From contig NZ_ATUV01000001.1 of the NCBI RefSeq assembly GCF_000420385.1, positions 1,054,001-1,118,000 on the forward strand: a stretch of DNA of 64,000 nucleotides, read 5' to 3'. The notes under the pieces were generated by a model. That model made no database searches. It was not told where the DNA came from and saw only the letters and a list, made by a program, of their open reading frames with translations. This DNA comes from Hippea alviniae EP5-r (GTDB taxonomy: Bacteria; Campylobacterota_A; Desulfurellia; Desulfurellales; Hippeaceae). Below, in pieces: positions 28,714-38,134 of the stretch. Position numbers and translations under genes: made by a program. Position 1 is the stretch's first letter, and every line of letters begins with the position of its first letter.

Positions 28714-29727
28714 TTAAGCCTTTCCTAATTTTTCCTTAAACATTTGAATCATCTTAGGAAGAACTTCCGTTACATCTCCAACAATTCCGTATGTAGCTAT
28801 CTCGAAAATCGGAGCATCTGGGTCTTTATTAATAGCTATTATAACTTCTGATGACTTCATACCTGCCTGATGTTGAATTGCACCAGAAATTCCGCAAGCT
28901 ATGTAAATCTTAGGATGGACTGTCTGACCAGTCTGACCAACCTGTCTTGTTTGTGGAGCCCAGCCAGCCTGAACAGCCTTTCTACTTGCAGCCCATGTTC
29001 CACCTAACAGGTCAGCAAGTTCCTGTAAATATTTAAAGTTCTCCTTGCTGCCCATGCCGAAACCACCAGCAACGATGACATCGTAGAAACCAAGATTTAC
29101 TTTCTCGCCCTCTTCTATGATTTTTTCTATAATTTTTTTCGTGTATTTGCCTTTGTCAAATTCATACTTCTCTTTTATAACCTCACCTTTAACAGGCTCT
29201 TCAACTGCTTTGTAAACTCCTGGCCTTGATGTGGACATCTGCGGTCTATTGTCTGGGCAGAAAATCGTAGCCATCAAGTTACCGCCAAATGTAGGCCTTG
29301 TCATTAACAGGTTCTTCGTTTTTGGGTCAATATCAAGAGCCGTCGTATCAGCCGTAAGACCAGTCATTAATTTTGTTGCTATCGTTCCGGCTAAATCCCT
29401 TCCCAAGGTTGTCGCACCGATAAGCACTATTTCTGGTTTATGCTTCTCTATCATGTAAACAATAGCATCTCTCCATGGCTCTGTGATGTAATCTTTTAAT
29501 ATTGGGTCCTCAATTATAAAGAACTTCTTTGCACCATACTTGAAAACTTCACCCTTAAACTGCTCAACTTTATCACCAACCGTAAACGCATGAACTTCGC
29601 AACCCAAGTCTTTAGCAAGCTCTCTTGCTTTAGTTAGAAGCTCAAACGAAACTCTTTCAATTTTGCCATTCTCATGTTCAATAAAAACCCAAATATGTTT
29701 ATACTTCGTAATATCCTGTTTAATCAT
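28714..29727 (-). CDS. etfA: Electron transfer flavoprotein alpha subunit (FixB)
   Basis: The 337-residue protein has the C-terminal FAD domain with VAGGFGMGSKENF, SRKAVQAGW, RQVGQTGQTVHPKIYIACGISGAIQH cut across the FAD contacts, and INKDPDAPIF. These match EtfA signatures. It starts 15 bases after etfB and is followed 14 bases later by fixC. Whether it is the bifurcating type needs structure-guided alignment. Confidence 0.96.
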   Translation of the reverse strand: MIKQDITKYKHIWVFIEHENGKIERVSFELLTKARELAKDLGCEVHAFTVGDKVEQFKGEVFKYGAKKFFIIEDPILKDYITEPWRDAIVYMIEKHKPEIVLIGATTLGRDLAGTIATKLMTGLTADTTALDIDPKTKNLLMTRPTFGGNLMATIFCPDNRPQMSTSRPGVYKAVEEPVKGEVIKEKYEFDKGKYTKKIIEKIIEEGEKVNLGFYDVIVAGGFGMGSKENFKYLQELADLLGGTWAASRKAVQAGWAPQTRQVGQTGQTVHPKIYIACGISGAIQHQAGMKSSEVIIAINKDPDAPIFEIATYGIVGDVTEVLPKMIQMFKEKLGKA

Positions 29728-29741
29728 TTTCCAACCTCACC

Positions 29742-30563
29742 TTATTTTACTTTGCCCATTGTTTTAAGAACGGGCTCGATTTTTTCATAAAGTGTGTTCA
29801 AGATAGCGTCTATAGAATCCCCTTCAATCATCTCCCCTCTTTCTCTCTTAGGCGGCGTAAAGGCCTTTTTAACCTTTGTTGGAGAGTTCTTCAAACCGCA
29901 TTGAGAAGCGTCAATCTCGGTATTCTTAGAATTCAATACTTTAACAGGAGTCTTAGCAGCCCTAATCAAATAAGGTAAGGGTGCATAGCTTAAAGTGTTA
30001 AGCTCTTCTTCAACTGTCAAGAAACATGGCAATGGAGATTCAACTGTTTCTTGTCCACTCTCAACAAGTCTTACAACCTGGATAGTCTTCTTCTCTGGGT
30101 CAACTTTTTTAATGTCAACAACATAAGTTATTAACGGAATATCGAATCTCGTTGCAATTCCAGGTCCAGTCTGAGCTGTATCACCGTCGATTGCCTGTTT
30201 GCCAGCAAAGAAAATATCAACTGGACCTTCTTCCTGAATAATCTTTTGAGCACCAGCCCATAAAGCATAGCTTGTAGCAAGAGTATCTGAACCGGCAAAC
30301 ACCCTGTCGCTCAACAGATAAGCGTTATCAGCACCCATAGCCATAGCTTCTTTTAAAGCATCTTCAGCCATAGGTGGTCCCATACAAATAACAGAAACCT
30401 TACCACCAAACTGGTCTCTCAGCCTTACTGCTGCCTCTATAGCGTGTTTGTCATAAGGATTGATGATAGCTGGAACACCTTCCCTTATCAATGTTCCAGT
30501 CTCATAATCCACTCTAACCTGGGCAGCGTCAGGCACCTGCTTAATAAATACTAAAAAGTGCAC
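29742..30563 (-). CDS. etfB: Electron transfer flavoprotein beta subunit (FixA)
   Basis: The 273-residue protein carries the EtfB pattern: FIKQVPDAAQVRVD, INPYDKHAIEAAVRL, CMGPPMAEDALKEAMAMGAD, and the AMP/FAD-binding AGKQAIDGDTAQTGPGIA. It starts at a GTG (30563) behind AAAGGAGG. It is the first gene of the etfB-etfA-fixC-fixX operon and has a good promoter upstream. Confidence 0.96.
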   Translation of the reverse strand: MHFLVFIKQVPDAAQVRVDYETGTLIREGVPAIINPYDKHAIEAAVRLRDQFGGKVSVICMGPPMAEDALKEAMAMGADNAYLLSDRVFAGSDTLATSYALWAGAQKIIQEEGPVDIFFAGKQAIDGDTAQTGPGIATRFDIPLITYVVDIKKVDPEKKTIQVVRLVESGQETVESPLPCFLTVEEELNTLSYAPLPYLIRAAKTPVKVLNSKNTEIDASQCGLKNSPTKVKKAFTPPKRERGEMIEGDSIDAILNTLYEKIEPVLKTMGKVK

Positions 30564-30615
30564 TTGAGCCTCCTTTCACCCAAATCTTTTATTTTTCTCA
30601 TTTTTGCCCGATTAT

Positions 30616-30643
30616 TTATTACCATAATCCACAAATAAGTCAA
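30616..30643 (-). promoter_or_regulatory. Promoter of the etf/fix operon
   Basis: On the minus strand TTGACT (30643-30638) and TAATAA (30621-30616) are 16 bases apart, 53 bases before the etfB start. A second TTGACA lies just upstream in the same strand. Confidence 0.55.
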
Positions 30644-30722
30644 GATATTATCATGTCAATATTTCTGTAAAATTTTAACCTGCTTTTAAGATTGTAAACT
30701 ATTGTTTTAGGCTAAAATATAG

Positions 30723-30752
30723 TTTGACAAAAAAACCAAAAAATAATAATTT
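30723..30752 (+). promoter_or_regulatory. Probable promoter of the chemoreceptor gene
   Basis: A consensus TTGACA (30723-30728) is followed after 18 bases by TAATTT (30747-30752), about 30 bases before the ATG. No flagellar sigma28 pattern is evident. Confidence 0.45.
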
Positions 30753-30783
30753 AGTTCAAAAATAAAGCTGCAAGGGGGGTAAG

Positions 30784-32442
30784 ATGAGATTTATAGCCGT
30801 AAGCAGTACAATTTTTTTCATATACTTTACTTTGATGCTCATAATATTCTTTACAGCGAAATCTTTGTTTTTCATCTCATTTATCGTTCTTTCCATCTTA
30901 TTTTTCTCTATTTTTCTTCTCTACTATTACAGGACATTCGTAAAACCCATAAAAGAGATAAACCAATTTTGCCAAACTCGCCTATGTTCTACATATGATT
31001 TAACAGACAGACTACCAAAAGTTTCTCGAGAGATAGGATTCCTAAATCTTGCCAACACCTTCATAGCTCAGGTTCAAGATGCTTTAAAGAAAACACTCAA
31101 AGTATCAAACAAAGTGGCAACACAGGCAGCAAAGGTGAGCTTCAACGCCCAAAGGATATCTGAAAATGTAAAAGCTGAAGCAGAAGGCATGGAAGAGATA
31201 AGAACAACAATGGACGAGATAAAAGATTCCCTAAACAGCGTCTCTCGAAACATAACAAACACATCTGAATTTATGCAGAAGGTAAACGAACTTGCAACAG
31301 ATGGCTCAGATAAGGCATCACTCGCAATAAACAAAATAGAAGACATAGCAAAAGAGACACAGAAAAACGCAGAGATGATGAAAAAATTGGGTTCATCTTC
31401 AGAAGAGATAGGAAAAATCGTTGATGTAATCAACGAGATAACTGACCAGACAGCTCTTTTATCGCTAAATGCTGCAATTGAAGCAGCACGAGCTGGAGAA
31501 GCTGGTCGTGGTTTTGCCGTCGTTGCAGATGAGATAAGAAAACTTGCAGACAAAACCGCCCAATCAACCGAACAGATAAGGCAAATTGTATCAAAAACAC
31601 AAACTGAGACCCAAAAAACAATTGAAGCAACCTTAACACTAATAGACACTGTCGAAGAAGGTAAAGAATTAATAAAAACTACTTCCGATTCTCTTATAGA
31701 AATAGCAGAAGGCGTAAAAGAAGCAAGCAGAATGATAGAAGATGTAGCAGCTGCAGCAGAAGAGCAGTCGTCTGCTGTTGACTCCATAGCAGAAAGAGTG
31801 GAAAAAATGGCAGATGATGTGGCAAAATCAGCCGATAGAATCGAAAAGATAAAAGACGATACATACACAATATCCAAAACAGCCGAAGAGCTATTCACAT
31901 TCATGATTAAATTCAGAACAGGCTCCTACATTGACAGGGTATATTCAATACTACTCGATGCAAAACATGAATTTGAAAAACTACTTCACGAGTCAATCAA
32001 AAATGGCCTTATCTCGTCTGCAGACTTGTGGGATAGAAACTATGTGCCAGTTCCAAACACAAACCCACAAAAATACAGAACTCGCTTTACCGACTTCTTC
32101 AAAAAATATGTTCAGCCGATTGAAGATAAATATCTTAATATGGACCCGAACTTTAAATTTGCACTTCTTGCAGATAACAACGGCTATGTTGCTGCTCACA
32201 ACTCAATCTACGATAAACCTTTAACAGGAGATTATGAGAAAGACTTAGTTGGCAATCGCTCAATGAGAATATTCAACGACCCGACAGGCCTTGCAGCAGC
32301 AAGAAACACACAACCTGTCCTACTTCAGACATACATGAGAGACACTGGCGTTGTTATGAATGACATATCCACACCTGTCTATTTAGAAGGTAAACATTGG
32401 GGATGTGTAAGAATAGGATTCATCTGGGAGAACGGTGATTAG
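30784..32442 (+). CDS. Methyl-accepting chemotaxis protein with cytoplasmic C-terminal sensor domain
   Basis: A 552-residue chemoreceptor. Two adjacent N-terminal membrane helices (about 5-48) form a hairpin with almost no periplasmic loop, so there is no external sensor. A signalling coiled coil follows, with the hairpin tip [38 protein letters not shown] shown here only as the conserved core around residues 217-255. The last 165 residues form an extra domain with [15 protein letters not shown] and [14 protein letters not shown], a PAS/Cache-like fold. The signal is therefore probably sensed in the cytoplasm. GGGGGGT precedes ATG 30784. It overlaps the next gene by one base. Confidence 0.93.
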   Translation: MRFIAVSSTIFFIYFTLMLIIFFTAKSLFFISFIVLSILFFSIFLLYYYRTFVKPIKEINQFCQTRLCSTYDLTDRLPKVSREIGFLNLANTFIAQVQDALKKTLKVSNKVATQAAKVSFNAQRISENVKAEAEGMEEIRTTMDEIKDSLNSVSRNITNTSEFMQKVNELATDGSDKASLAINKIEDIAKETQKNAEMMKKLGSSSEEIGKIVDVINEITDQTALLSLNAAIEAARAGEAGRGFAVVADEIRKLADKTAQSTEQIRQIVSKTQTETQKTIEATLTLIDTVEEGKELIKTTSDSLIEIAEGVKEASRMIEDVAAAAEEQSSAVDSIAERVEKMADDVAKSADRIEKIKDDTYTISKTAEELFTFMIKFRTGSYIDRVYSILLDAKHEFEKLLHESIKNGLISSADLWDRNYVPVPNTNPQKYRTRFTDFFKKYVQPIEDKYLNMDPNFKFALLADNNGYVAAHNSIYDKPLTGDYEKDLVGNRSMRIFNDPTGLAAARNTQPVLLQTYMRDTGVVMNDISTPVYLEGKHWGCVRIGFIWENGD

Positions 32443-33266
32443 TGAAAGTTATCAAATCAAATGGTGAAGTTGAAGAGTTCAAAGCCGAAAAGCTGATAAA
32501 CTCTCTTATTAGGGTTGGAGCATCAACAGACGAAGCATTTGAGATAGCCAATATAATTGAGAATAACATAAAGGATTTAACACCTACAAGAAAGATATAC
32601 AGGCTTGCAAAGGAACTTCTAAGGCGCATGGAACACACATACGCCATGCGCTATTCTTTAAAAAAAGCGATGATGAGACTTGGACCTTCTGGTTATCCAT
32701 TTGAGAAGTTCTTTGCAAAGGTTATGCAAGCATACGGTTATAAAACCCAGACAAACATAGTCGAGAAAGGGTTTTGCATAAATCACGAAATAGATATTCT
32801 CGCCTTCAAACAGAACAAAGTCGTATCGGTGGAGTGCAAGTATCACTCAACATCAACAAGGGCAAGTGATGCCAAAGTGGCTATGTATGTTCTCTCACGC
32901 TTTAGAGACCTTGAAAATACGCTCAAAACAAAATATAAAAAGGAAAGATTTGAAGGCTGGCTCGTGACAAATACACGCCTAACAGTTGATGCAAAACGGT
33001 TTGCCCACTGTTATAATTTTAAAGTTATAAGCTGGAGATATCCGGAAGATGGTGGCCTTGAAAAGATGATAGAGACAAAAAAGCTTTATCCTATAACCGT
33101 TCTAATAGGCATAAAGATAAATTTACTCAAAAAGCTATTAGACAACGGCATAGTTCTCGTTCAAGATTTTCTGCTTACAGATGACAGCCTGCTGTTTCGT
33201 ATGGGCTTTTCAACAAAAAAGATAAAAGAGTTAAAAAGGCAGGCCTACGCCTTGACGCCCACCTGA
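32442..33266 (+). CDS. ATP-cone domain fused to an Mrr-like PD-(D/E)XK nuclease
   Basis: The 274-residue protein starts at a GTG that overlaps the chemoreceptor stop. Residues 1-85 form an ATP cone (VIKSNGEVEEFKAEKLINSL), a nucleotide-sensing module best known from ribonucleotide reductase and NrdR. Residues about 85-190 resemble an Mrr-type restriction endonuclease: EIDILAF with Asp118, then VECKYH with Glu131 and Lys133, the PD-(D/E)XK active site. The C-terminal part (about 215-274) looks like a helix-hairpin-helix-type DNA-binding segment. It probably cuts or processes DNA under nucleotide control; biological role unknown. Its 3' end overlaps ugd on the other strand by 22 bases. Confidence 0.82.
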   Translation: MKVIKSNGEVEEFKAEKLINSLIRVGASTDEAFEIANIIENNIKDLTPTRKIYRLAKELLRRMEHTYAMRYSLKKAMMRLGPSGYPFEKFFAKVMQAYGYKTQTNIVEKGFCINHEIDILAFKQNKVVSVECKYHSTSTRASDAKVAMYVLSRFRDLENTLKTKYKKERFEGWLVTNTRLTVDAKRFAHCYNFKVISWRYPEDGGLEKMIETKKLYPITVLIGIKINLLKKLLDNGIVLVQDFLLTDDSLLFRMGFSTKKIKELKRQAYALTPT

Positions 33267-34582
33267 TAATATTCAAAACCAAGCTCTTTTAACAGTTCTT
33301 TGTTATACTGATTCCTGCCGTCAAATATTATTGGATTCTTAAGTCTCTTTTTCATCTCGTAAAAGTCTGGACTTCTAAACTCCTTCCATTCAGTTATCAA
33401 AATCATCGCATCAGAACCGTTAAGCGTATCGTATTTATTGTCAAAATACTCAACCTTATTGTTATCCTTTAGCCAGAAACTCTTGGCATTTTCCATTGCT
33501 TCTGGGTCATAAGCTTTAATAGTTGCACCCTTTTTGGTTAGCTCATTTATAATGGTAATTGATGGTGCTTCTCTCATATCATCTGTTTGTGGTTTGAAGG
33601 CAAGCCCCCAAACGGCAAATGTTTTTCCTTCTAAATTATCACCAAACCTGTTTAGAATTTTATCTATGAAATAATACCTTTGTGTTGCATTTACCTTCTG
33701 GACGGCTTTTATAATCATTGGCTTTATCTTTGCATCCAAAGCCATCTTCTCAAGTGCTCTAACATCCTTTGGAAAACAGCTGCCACCGTATCCCACACCT
33801 GGATAGATAAAGTGATACCCTATCCTTCTGTCGCTTCCTATACCTATTCTCACCTTGTTTATGTCTGCACCCAAGGCTTCTGCAATCCTTGAAATCTCGT
33901 TGATAAAGGAAATTTTCGTCGCAAGCATAGCATTTGCAGCATACTTGGTAAGCTCAGCACTTCTAACATCCATCTCTATAAATCTCTCATGATTCAGTGT
34001 AAATGGCCTGTATAACTCCTTCATTATCTTCATAGATTTTTCGTTATCAGCACCAACAATAACCCTATCAGGCTTCATAAAATCGGCTATAGCATCACCT
34101 TCCTTTAAAAACTCAGGGTTTGATACAACATCAAACTCAAACGGCACACTATCACCGTATCTCTCTTTTAGCTTCTTACTTATCACTTCTCTTACCCTAT
34201 CTGCTGTGCCAACGGGAACGGTTGATTTATCAACAACTATCATCTCATGGTCCATAAACTCGCCAATGCTTTCTGCAGCCTTCAAAACATGATTTAAATC
34301 TGCACTTCCATCTTCAGATTGTGGCGTTCCAACAGCTATAAACACAATATCACTATTCTGGACTGCATACTTTAAATCCGTTGTGAACTCTATATTACCC
34401 TTTTCCAAGTTTCTCTTTATCATCTTATCAAGGCCGGGCTCAAATATGGGAACTATACCCTTTTTAAGCTTCTCTATCTTATCTTTATCGATATCAACAC
34501 AAATAACATTGTTGCCCATTTCAGAAAAACAGGCACCCGTAACAAGCCCAACATAACCGCTTCCTATCATTGCGAGTCTCAT
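33245..34582 (-). CDS. ugd: UDP-glucose 6-dehydrogenase
   Basis: Oxidises UDP-glucose to UDP-glucuronate with two NAD+. The 445-residue protein has the N-terminal Rossmann loop GSGYVGLVTGACF, the VDKSTVPVGT segment, the NPEFLKEGDAI loop, and the catalytic cysteine in GYGGSCFPKD. The C-terminal UDP-binding domain follows (WGLAFKPQTDDMREAPS). With galU in the window this supports synthesis of a uronic acid for a surface glycan, though no glycosyltransferase cluster is present. It follows the HD-domain gene by 16 bases. Confidence 0.97.
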   Translation of the reverse strand: MRLAMIGSGYVGLVTGACFSEMGNNVICVDIDKDKIEKLKKGIVPIFEPGLDKMIKRNLEKGNIEFTTDLKYAVQNSDIVFIAVGTPQSEDGSADLNHVLKAAESIGEFMDHEMIVVDKSTVPVGTADRVREVISKKLKERYGDSVPFEFDVVSNPEFLKEGDAIADFMKPDRVIVGADNEKSMKIMKELYRPFTLNHERFIEMDVRSAELTKYAANAMLATKISFINEISRIAEALGADINKVRIGIGSDRRIGYHFIYPGVGYGGSCFPKDVRALEKMALDAKIKPMIIKAVQKVNATQRYYFIDKILNRFGDNLEGKTFAVWGLAFKPQTDDMREAPSITIINELTKKGATIKAYDPEAMENAKSFWLKDNNKVEYFDNKYDTLNGSDAMILITEWKEFRSPDFYEMKKRLKNPIIFDGRNQYNKELLKELGFEYYQVGVKA

Positions 34583-34598
34583 CGCTTATTCTCCTTCT

Positions 34599-35780
34599 TC
34601 ACAAAAATAGTTTTGATACGGCATCATAATACTCATCTTTTGTCTTTCTAACCTTATCAAAATCAATCTCTTTTAAAGCTTTTATAACACTTTCGTGATA
34701 CTTCTCACTCATTTTATCTATCTCATTGACTATCTCTTTATTGCTTAAAGCTGCCCTATATGGTCTATCCTGCATCATAGCAGCGACAAAAGACGACAAA
34801 CCTAAAACTTCCGACTCAAGAGACGGAAGTCTCTTGCATGGATAACCACTGTTTTTAATATTCTCATGATGAGCAAATACAACCTGCGCTAAATCGTCAA
34901 AACCCATCTTCTCAAGCACCCTTTTTGCATTAAGCGTGTGGGATTTTATTATATTGTATTCAACTTCGTCAATAGACTCCTTCTTAAAAACATCAAAAGG
35001 CACAGTGAGATTGCCTATGTGAGATGAAAGCGCTGCATACTTGAGCCTATTCACATCAAGGTTTAGTTTATAACCCAATGATGTTGCTATATTCTTTGTA
35101 AGTATGGAATATCCTTCAAAAAATGGTGCAATTCTATCGCTTGCATAGGCAAGAAAATAAAACAGAGCATCCTTAAACTTGTCGTCAACTTCTTCTTCTG
35201 GCAGCATTTTCAAAATCTCTTCAATCCTGTCATCAACATTCTCATCAAGCAGGTAAAACCAGAAACACTCTTTTTCAGAGCATCTCTTAAACGCATCCAA
35301 AAGCGTATCGTCAAACAAATCACCCTTCTGTTTTAAAAAATCAAACAGCTCATCAAAGGCAAACGGGTTTGTCAGACTTCTGTGTGCAACTTCAATGTTA
35401 TCTGCCAAAAACAGGATACTGCCTATGAGTGATGAGTTTGAGCCGTGCGGCGTGTGGTGTAGGTTTATAGCCGTCGTTATATCAAGATGGAGATTGAAGA
35501 ATCGTGCTATTCTGCCGCTTACTGTTGCGTGTTTATTGAGCTTTCCAAACTCTTCATAAACTATCTGCCTGAATGTCTCAACCTTTGAAGTGTCGTTTAA
35601 CAAGGCAATATCGTGAATTAGAGCAGATTTTAAAACAAGGTCAAGTCCAAAGTTGTCGAATTTAAGCTCTCTTGCCAATTCAAAGGCAATAACCGCAACC
35701 CTTCTCTGATGGAATGTATCGTTGCCTTCAATAAAATCAGATAATCTGCTTAACTCAAACAGAACTCTTTTTATATCCAT
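34599..35780 (-). CDS. Tandem HD-domain protein (intact HD plus degenerate HD-GYP-like)
   Basis: A 393-residue soluble protein. The N-terminal half has an HD phosphohydrolase pattern: His24, HD at 56-57 (ALIHDIALL), His84, LHHTPHG and LFLADNIE with a conserved Asp. The C-terminal half resembles HD-GYP: the HD pair is replaced by SH in LSSHIGNL, but AHHENIKNSGYP and AAMMQDRPYR are kept. This suggests one metal-dependent hydrolase and one regulatory or inactive copy. The substrate could be a nucleotide or cyclic dinucleotide (inference). No output or sensor domain is fused. It is co-transcribed with ugd. Confidence 0.82.
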   Translation of the reverse strand: MDIKRVLFELSRLSDFIEGNDTFHQRRVAVIAFELARELKFDNFGLDLVLKSALIHDIALLNDTSKVETFRQIVYEEFGKLNKHATVSGRIARFFNLHLDITTAINLHHTPHGSNSSLIGSILFLADNIEVAHRSLTNPFAFDELFDFLKQKGDLFDDTLLDAFKRCSEKECFWFYLLDENVDDRIEEILKMLPEEEVDDKFKDALFYFLAYASDRIAPFFEGYSILTKNIATSLGYKLNLDVNRLKYAALSSHIGNLTVPFDVFKKESIDEVEYNIIKSHTLNAKRVLEKMGFDDLAQVVFAHHENIKNSGYPCKRLPSLESEVLGLSSFVAAMMQDRPYRAALSNKEIVNEIDKMSEKYHESVIKALKEIDFDKVRKTKDEYYDAVSKLFL

Positions 35781-35822
35781 CTTTAACCTCCCACTGATTT
35801 ACTATACAAAAAAGAAAGAGAC

Positions 35823-35850
35823 TTGCAAATCACTTTTAAATTGGTATCTT
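35823..35850 (+). promoter_or_regulatory. Probable promoter of der
   Basis: TTGCAA (35823-35828) and TATCTT (35845-35850) are 16 bases apart, 23 bases before the der ATG, with AAGGAAGGGGG as ribosome-binding site. Confidence 0.5.
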
Positions 35851-35873
35851 TCTCAAAGGAAGGGGGATAAAAA

Positions 35874-37169
35874 ATGGCAAAGGTTGCAATAGTTGGAAAG
35901 CCCAATGTCGGAAAATCAACACTATTTAATGCGCTTACAAACAAAAACAAAAGCCTAATTCTTGATATGCCAGGCACAACACGAGATAGAATATTTGAAT
36001 ACGGCAAGATAGAAGATAAGGATGTGCTCTTTATAGACACTGGCGGTTTTGAGACTGAAGGTGAATTTGCAGAGAGTATAAACGACCAGATAAAATTAGC
36101 AATCGACTCAAGCGATGCTGTAATAGTTGTGTTTGATTTAACAACGCCTTTAAGCATTCAAGATGAAGAGATATTCAGATATGTCCTAAAATCCAAAAAA
36201 TCGCACATACTTGTTGCAAATAAAAGCGACATAAAGAAACAGGAGTTTGAATATGAGTATTACAAATTCGGCGATGTCTTGAAAATATCGGCAACGCACA
36301 GAAAAAACTTAGCAACACTAAAAGAGAGATTAGCCGAAATCATTAAAGAGAGCGAAGAGAAACTCGACTGTATATCAAAGATAGCAATAACAGGCAGATC
36401 AAATGTCGGAAAATCAAGCCTAATAAATGCGATTTTAAACGAAAATAGAAGCGTTGTTAGTGATAAAGTTGGAACAACAACAGACAGTATAGATACGCCG
36501 TTTTTTTACAACGACAAATGCTATCTGCTTATCGATACGGCAGGCATAAGAAAAAAATCCAAAACTAAGAAGGCAATCGATAAACTCTCAAGCATCTTCT
36601 CGTTTTTTGCCATCGACAGAAGCGATATATGTGTATTCTTGGTTGATGCAGAAGAAGGCCTAACTTCAATGGACAGATACATCATAGACAAAATCGTCCA
36701 GAAAAACAAAGGATTGATTATTGCTTTAAATAAGTGGGACTTGCTCAATGATGTGAAGTTAAGTGAGTATGAGAAGGTGATAAAAGAAGCGATTCCGTCT
36801 GCGAGTTTTGCAGAGTTTATCTCAATAAGTGCAAAGGAAAGAAAAAATATAGGCAAGCTCTTAAAAAAGATAGAGCGGGTTCAAAAGGTGTGTTCAAAGA
36901 GAATCCCAACGCATGAGTTAAACGAGAAATTACACTCAATCATTAGACAAAACGCACCATTCTCAAAAAAAGGTAAAGAGATTAAGCTAAAATACATGAC
37001 ACAGGTTGAGACAAACCCGCCGCATTTTGTAATCTTTACAAATAGACCAGATGAGATAGAAGAGAATTACAAGAGATATGTAAGAAATAGCCTTTATAAA
37101 CTGTTTGACTTCAAAGGATGCTCAATAAAAATCACATACAGGAGCAGCAGAAATGAACCAGATAGTTGA
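35874..37169 (+). CDS. der: Ribosome-associated GTPase Der (EngA)
   Basis: Essential GTPase for 50S assembly. The 431-residue protein has two G domains: GKPNVGKS, DTGG, NKSD, then GRSNVGKS, DTAG, NKWD, and a C-terminal KH-like domain ending RPDEIEENYKRY. Der is the only family with two such domains in tandem. It overlaps nth by 17 bases. Confidence 0.97.
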   Translation: MAKVAIVGKPNVGKSTLFNALTNKNKSLILDMPGTTRDRIFEYGKIEDKDVLFIDTGGFETEGEFAESINDQIKLAIDSSDAVIVVFDLTTPLSIQDEEIFRYVLKSKKSHILVANKSDIKKQEFEYEYYKFGDVLKISATHRKNLATLKERLAEIIKESEEKLDCISKIAITGRSNVGKSSLINAILNENRSVVSDKVGTTTDSIDTPFFYNDKCYLLIDTAGIRKKSKTKKAIDKLSSIFSFFAIDRSDICVFLVDAEEGLTSMDRYIIDKIVQKNKGLIIALNKWDLLNDVKLSEYEKVIKEAIPSASFAEFISISAKERKNIGKLLKKIERVQKVCSKRIPTHELNEKLHSIIRQNAPFSKKGKEIKLKYMTQVETNPPHFVIFTNRPDEIEENYKRYVRNSLYKLFDFKGCSIKITYRSSRNEPDS

Positions 37170-37770
37170 AAGGATAAAAAAGCAGTATCCAGACCCGACG
37201 ATTGAATTGAATTACTCAAACCCATTTGAGCTGCTTGTTGCACTAATTCTATCTGCCCGATGCACAGATGCACGAACAAACAAAATTACCGAAGAGCTGT
37301 TCAAAATATACCCGACAGCAAAAGAGCTCAAAGATGCAAACTTCGACGAGCTAAACGGGATAATCTCATCTTGCAGTATGCATAACACAAAGGCAAAAAA
37401 TTTAATAGAGCTTGCAAAAGAGATTTGTGAAAAATACGACTGTGAAGTGCCAAAGAGCTTAGAAGAGCTAACAAGTCTGCCCGGCGTTGGAAGAAAAACG
37501 GCAAATATAGTCTTATCGATGGGGTTTGGCATACCTGCTGTTGGTGTTGATACGCATGTTTTAAGGGTTGCAAATAGACTTGGCATATCAAACTCAAAAA
37601 AGGCAGAGACAGTTGAGAATGATATAATGGAAAAGGTCAACCAAGAAGATTGGATTGTCTTCTATACTGGACTAATTCTGCTTGGCAGGCATATCTGCAA
37701 GGCTAAAAAGCCAGACTGCAAAAGCTGTTTTTTAAATGATATCTGCCCAAAAATAGGCGTAAATGGTTAA
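37153..37770 (+). CDS. nth: Endonuclease III
   Basis: DNA glycosylase/AP lyase for oxidised pyrimidines. The 205-residue protein has the helix-hairpin-helix LPGVGRKTAN with the catalytic Lys region, VDTHVLRVANRLG with the catalytic Asp, and the [4Fe-4S] loop C-X6-C-X2-C-X5-C seen in CKAKKPDCKSCFLNDIC. It starts inside the end of der and overlaps the next gene by eight bases. Confidence 0.96.
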   Translation: MNQIVERIKKQYPDPTIELNYSNPFELLVALILSARCTDARTNKITEELFKIYPTAKELKDANFDELNGIISSCSMHNTKAKNLIELAKEICEKYDCEVPKSLEELTSLPGVGRKTANIVLSMGFGIPAVGVDTHVLRVANRLGISNSKKAETVENDIMEKVNQEDWIVFYTGLILLGRHICKAKKPDCKSCFLNDICPKIGVNG

Positions 37771-38134
37771 AAGAGATGGATTCTGGTTCTGCTTTGACGA
37801 TACAAGATGCAAAACCTGCAAAGCACTCTGTTGCATTGGCGAAGGGTATGTGTTTCTAACTAATGAAGATATAGAAAGGATTTCAGAGTTTTTAGGTTTA
37901 AAAAGGGAAGATTTTTTAAAAACATACACAAGAAAGGTGTTTGGTAAAATTGCCTTGATTGACCTTGTGATAAAGGGTGAAAAGCGCTGTGTATTTTTGG
38001 ATGATAATTACAGGTGTGAGATTTATCCCGTAAGACCAAAACAGTGTGAAAGTTTTCCGTTTTGGGAGAAGTTTAAAGAGCTATCTTTAAATAAACTTAA
38101 AAAACTCTGCCCAGCGATAGAAGAATGCAGATAG
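37763..38134 (+). CDS. YkgJ-family cysteine-cluster protein
   Basis: A 123-residue protein with the family pattern CKTCKALCC near the N-terminus and CVFLDDNYRCEIYPVRPKQC in the middle. These eight or so cysteines are thought to bind zinc or an Fe-S cluster. The function of the family is not established. It is embedded in the der-nth operon and overlaps genes at both ends. Confidence 0.88.
   Translation: MVKRDGFWFCFDDTRCKTCKALCCIGEGYVFLTNEDIERISEFLGLKREDFLKTYTRKVFGKIALIDLVIKGEKRCVFLDDNYRCEIYPVRPKQCESFPFWEKFKELSLNKLKKLCPAIEECR

Noticed and set aside
31074-31904. 276-residue minus-strand open frame inside the chemoreceptor gene
   Set aside because: It mirrors the coiled-coil coding strand, and its Ser/Ala/Ile-rich composition is typical of antisense shadows.
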